Part shown: positions 6,565 to 8,663 of the stretch, piece after piece
Position numbering within the stretch: position 1 is the stretch's first letter
Layout: each line of letters begins with the position of its first letter
Source of the DNA: VRUE01 sp036376775
GTDB lineage: Bacteria > Actinomycetota > Thermoleophilia > Solirubrobacterales > 70-9
NCBI GenBank assembly: GCA_036376775.1
Contig: DASUZP010000015.1
Location: 1-8,663, forward strand
DNA: 8,663 nt
Direction of reading: 5' to 3'
Notes under the pieces: generated by a model
The model's database searches: none
What the model saw: the letters and a program-made list of their open reading frames with translations, nothing else
Told to the model about the DNA's origin: nothing
Program-made: the position numbers and the translations under genes

Positions 6565-6624
6565 ATGACCCACCGCTTCGACAGCCTGTCGCTACTTCTT
6601 CTCCTCCCCCTTCGGGGGGAATAG
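6565..6624 (+). CDS. leuA leader peptide (leucine-rich attenuator peptide)
   Basis: This 19-residue ORF encodes MTHRFDSLSLLLLLPLRGE and ends in TAG. Seven of the 19 residues are leucine, five of them consecutive (residues 10-14). A GGAG Shine-Dalgarno (6555-6558) lies 6 bases before the ATG, so it has its own translation start. The Leu codons are CTG, CTA, CTT, CTT, CTC, CTC, CTT. Four of seven are CTA/CTT, whereas I found neither codon in leuA itself, which uses CTG and CTC. Slow decoding of rarer Leu codons is a hallmark of leader peptides that sense charged leucyl-tRNA. The stop is 67 bases ahead of the leuA ATG. Its function would be regulatory in cis: ribosome stalling reports leucine shortage. 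Leucine-rich leaders ahead of leuA are known from other bacteria, including actinobacteria to my knowledge. Confidence 0.8.
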   Translation: MTHRFDSLSLLLLLPLRGE

Positions 6625-6683
6625 CGCTGGGCGGCGCGATAGCCGCGAGAGACAGAGGTCATTCGAAAGCACTGGAGAAGGAG
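6595..6683 (+). promoter_or_regulatory. leuA leader RNA: Leu codons pair with leuA Shine-Dalgarno
   Basis: Three helices can form together. P1 joins CTTCTTCTCC (6595-6604, the Leu codons) to GGAGAAGGAG (6674-6683), 10 bp with one U-G pair, hiding four of the five bases of the GGAGG core (6680-6684) of the leuA ribosome binding site. P2 follows at once: TCCCCC (6605-6610) with GGGGGA (6615-6620) around a UUCG tetraloop. P3 is GCGGC (6631-6635) with GCCGC (6642-6646). A ribosome held at Leu codons 10-14 would cover the left side of P1 and expose the leuA site; one that finishes the leader and leaves lets P1 form. There is no U-run after P2 or P3, so regulation of translation is more likely than a terminator. 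The mechanism is inferred from base pairing alone. Confidence 0.6.
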
Positions 6684-6691
6684 GCAGTTCC

Positions 6692-8278
6692 ATGAGCACC
6701 GCATCCGACGCAAACCGCGTCCACATCTTCGACACCACCCTGCGCGACGGCGAGCAGTCGCCCGGCATCTCGCTCAACACGGCGGAGAAGATCGAGATCG
6801 CCCAGCAGCTGGGGCGGCTCGGCGTCGACGTGATCGAGGCCGGTTTCCCGATCACCTCACCCGGCGATTTCGAGGCTGTCGAGGCGATCTCGCGGCAGGT
6901 TGAGGGACCGGTGATCTGCGGCCTCGCCCGTACCCACAAGGCCGACATCGACGCCGCCTGGGGCGCGATCCGCGAGGCGGGCCGTCCGCGTATCCACACC
7001 TTCATCTCGACCTCCGACATCCACATCGAGCACCAGCTGCAGACCGACCGCGAGGACGTCAAGGGCCAGGCCCGCGCCGCCGTGGCACTGGCCAAGTCCT
7101 ACTGCGACGACGTCGAGTTCTCGCCGATGGACGCGACCCGCGCCGACATCGAGTTCACCGCCGAGGTATGCGCGATCGCGGTCGAGGAGGGTGCAACCGT
7201 GGTCAACATCCCCGACACCGTCGGCTATACCACCCCGGAGGAGTATGCGGACTACTTCCGCCGCCTCTACGAGCTGGTGCCGGGTCTGCGCGAGGTCGAG
7301 ACCTCGGTCCACTGTCACGACGACCTGGGAATGGCCGTCGCCAACTCCTATGCCGGCCTGCTGGCCGGTGCGCGCCAGGTCGAGTGCGCTGTCAACGGGA
7401 TCGGCGAGCGCGCCGGCAACTGCTCGCTGGAGGAGATCGTGATGCTGGTCAAGACCCGGGAGGACGTGCACGGGCTCTCGACCGGTCTCAACAGCCGCGA
7501 GCTGGCCCGAACCAGCCGCATGGTCTCCCGTCTCACCGGTTACGCGATCCAGCCCAACAAGGCGATCGTCGGTCGCAACGCCTTCGCCCACGAGTCCGGC
7601 ATCCACCAGGACGGCGTGCTCAAGGAGCGCACCACCTACGAGATCATGGACGCGACCGAGGTGGGCCTGGAGTCGAACTCGATCGTGCTGGGCAAGCATT
7701 CGGGGCGCCACGCACTGCGCGACGCGCTGGAGCAGCTCGGCTTCAAGATCGAGGGCAATGCACTCAACGCCGCCTTCAAGCGCTTCAAGGAGATTGCCGA
7801 TCGCAAGAAGCAGGTCACGGCGCTCGATCTGGAGGCGATCGTCTCCGACGAGATGCGCGAGCGGGCCGATGCCCACGAGCTCGCCTGGTTCGAGGTCGAG
7901 GCAGGTTCGCGACGCGAGCCGCTGGCCCGCGTCGCGGTGACGCTGCCCTCCGGCGAGGAGGTGGCCGGGGAGTCCGGCGGCGATGGCCCGGTCGACGCGA
8001 TCTTCCACGCGATCCAGAAGGCGACCGAGACCGAGTGCGAGCTGCGCCAGTACACGGTCGAGGCGGTGACCGGGGGCGAGGACGCCCTCGGCCAGGTGAC
8101 GGTGATGCTGCGTGCCGCGGGACGTCTGGCGACCGGCCAGGGGGTGGCCACGGACATCCTCGAGGCTTCGGCCAGGGCCTACGTGCGGGCGCTGTCGAAC
8201 GCACTGGAGGGCGCCGCGATCCGCGAGGCCGAGGCGGCAACCGCCGAGGCAGCCGCGGAGCGCACTCCGGGCCCGTAA
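6692..8278 (+). CDS. leuA: 2-isopropylmalate synthase (LeuA)
   Basis: Condenses 2-ketoisovalerate with acetyl-CoA to (2S)-2-isopropylmalate, the committed step of leucine synthesis, in the cytosol. The 528 residues fit the shorter LeuA type, not the roughly 600-residue form of mycobacteria. The N-terminal TIM barrel has FDTTLRDGEQSPG (13-25) with R18 and metal-ligand D19, the HCH pair H207/H209 in SVHCHDDLGMAVANS, and N243 in GERAGNCSLEE, completing the divalent-metal site. H305 lies in GIHQDGVLK. A subdomain/linker at about 300-390 leads to the C-terminal LeuA allosteric domain (about 395-505, with GESGGDGPVDAIFHAI), where leucine binds in this family. The last 20 residues are Ala/Glu-rich and probably disordered. 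The ATG at 6692 has a strong GGAGG 7 bases upstream. Citramalate synthase is a less likely alternative. It is preceded by a leucine-rich leader peptide and diverges from the MFS gene; no other leu genes are in the window. Confidence 0.96.
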   Translation: MSTASDANRVHIFDTTLRDGEQSPGISLNTAEKIEIAQQLGRLGVDVIEAGFPITSPGDFEAVEAISRQVEGPVICGLARTHKADIDAAWGAIREAGRPRIHTFISTSDIHIEHQLQTDREDVKGQARAAVALAKSYCDDVEFSPMDATRADIEFTAEVCAIAVEEGATVVNIPDTVGYTTPEEYADYFRRLYELVPGLREVETSVHCHDDLGMAVANSYAGLLAGARQVECAVNGIGERAGNCSLEEIVMLVKTREDVHGLSTGLNSRELARTSRMVSRLTGYAIQPNKAIVGRNAFAHESGIHQDGVLKERTTYEIMDATEVGLESNSIVLGKHSGRHALRDALEQLGFKIEGNALNAAFKRFKEIADRKKQVTALDLEAIVSDEMRERADAHELAWFEVEAGSRREPLARVAVTLPSGEEVAGESGGDGPVDAIFHAIQKATETECELRQYTVEAVTGGEDALGQVTVMLRAAGRLATGQGVATDILEASARAYVRALSNALEGAAIREAEAATAEAAAERTPGP

Positions 8279-8357
8279 CACCCCCGCGCGCCACCCGGCC
8301 CACAAAAGTCACACCCAGCGCGCCACCCGCGCGCCGCGCCCGGCCACCCTCACGGGC
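8279..8357 (+). other. C-rich gap with 12-bp direct repeat after leuA
   Basis: The 79 bases between leuA and the next gene are strongly C-rich on the plus strand. They contain two exact copies of GCGCGCCACCCG (8286-8297 and 8318-8329), 32 bases apart, about three helical turns. No hairpin with a T-run is seen. A C-rich run could support Rho-dependent termination of leuA, and the spaced repeats could be operator half-sites for the downstream winged-helix protein; both are guesses. I found no clear -10 element. Confidence 0.3.
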
Positions 8358-8663
8358 ATGCCAAGCACCCCATCGCACGAAACTGCTTCCACCGTCGAAT
8401 ATCGACGCGAAGCGCAGTCTCGCCCGGTGGAACGCGAGGTGGCTGGGCTTGCGGGGCGGCAGTACGGGGTGGTTTCGCGGGGGCAGCTCATGCGGATGGG
8501 GATGACGGGAAGCGCCATCGATAGGCGAATCCGTGCGGGCCGTCTGCACTTGCTTCACCCCGGTGTCTTCGCGGTGGGGCACCGCGTCGTCTGCGGGGAG
8601 GGCCTCTGGCTCGCCGCCGTTCTCCGTGTCGGCGATGGAGCCGTTCTCAGTCATCGCTCGGCG
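8358..8663 (+). CDS. AbiEi-like winged-helix antitoxin-family protein, 5' part only
   Basis: An open frame starts at ATG 8358 and is still open at the window end, giving 102 codons. Residues 24-78 (VEREVAGLAGRQYGVVSRGQ, then LMRMGMTGSAIDRRIRAGRL and HLLHPGVFAVGHR) match the N-terminal winged helix of the type IV toxin-antitoxin AbiEi antitoxin family as I know it, followed by LWLAAVLRVGDGAVLSHRSA, the usual continuation. Relatives in this bacterial group are around 300 residues and often end in a DUF559 nuclease-like domain, so the missing part may hold that. The first 23 residues are polar and not family-like; GTG at 8427 (residue 24) is an alternative start. Neither start has a Shine-Dalgarno. 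Whether it is a real antitoxin, with an AbiEii nucleotidyltransferase partner, or an orphan regulator cannot be told here. The reverse strand over this stretch is also open but looks like a shadow. Confidence 0.7.
   Translation, partial: MPSTPSHETASTVEYRREAQSRPVEREVAGLAGRQYGVVSRGQLMRMGMTGSAIDRRIRAGRLHLLHPGVFAVGHRVVCGEGLWLAAVLRVGDGAVLSHRSA

Noticed and set aside
6605..6620. UUCG-capped hairpin as a Rho-independent terminator
   Set aside because: It is followed by ATAGCGCTGG, not a T-run, and lies within the leader peptide; treated as part of the regulatory fold instead.
6857..8305. Long open frames over leuA, minus strand 6857-8305 and plus strand 7168-8505
   Set aside because: Both are out-of-frame shadows of leuA; neither carries a recognisable motif.
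7815..8654. Minus-strand open frame covering the end of leuA and the right edge
   Set aside because: Pro/Arg-rich with no domain, and it runs opposite to the AbiEi-like frame, which does match a family.

Overview
The window is chromosomal DNA from a high-GC actinobacterium. The closest feel is to the Thermoleophilia/Solirubrobacterales: SerC is of the actinobacterial type (from memory it follows the Mycobacterium SerC sequence nearly block for block), coding strands favour G/C in third position, and the partial AbiEi-like gene and small cupin gene are of kinds common in that group. The lineage is an inference; no rRNA is present. I see no phage, IS, CRISPR, tRNA or rRNA.

Layout. Bases 1-284 hold no gene I can support, but contain a 149-bp nested palindromic element (127-275) lying just downstream of a minus-strand cupin gene (285-719). 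The cupin gene diverges from a plus-strand cluster, serC (786-1925), serA (1922-3502) and a zinc-independent quinone-oxidoreductase-like MDR gene (3499-4533). Each junction in the cluster is a 4-base GTGA stop/start overlap. A small secreted RTX-type calcium-binding repeat protein follows (4571-5134). It converges, with a gap of 10 bases, on a minus-strand DHA2-type MFS exporter (5145-6491, true start probably further upstream).

The MFS gene diverges from leuA (6692-8278, 2-isopropylmalate synthase). Between them, and absent from ordinary gene calls, is a 19-residue leader peptide ORF (6565-6624, MTHRFDSLSLLLLLPLRGE) with a good Shine-Dalgarno and seven Leu codons. The Leu codon run can form a 10-bp helix with the leuA Shine-Dalgarno, and there is no U-tract terminator. 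This points to leucine-responsive attenuation, probably at the level of translation. It is the most interesting signal in the window. At the right edge a partial AbiEi-like winged-helix gene starts (8358 onward) and runs out of the window.

How it works together: serC and serA supply the first two steps of serine synthesis from 3-phosphoglycerate (SerA oxidises, SerC transaminates). leuA commits 2-ketoisovalerate to leucine and appears to sense leucine supply through its own leader. The cupin, the oxidoreductase, the RTX protein and the exporter have no demonstrated link to these pathways.
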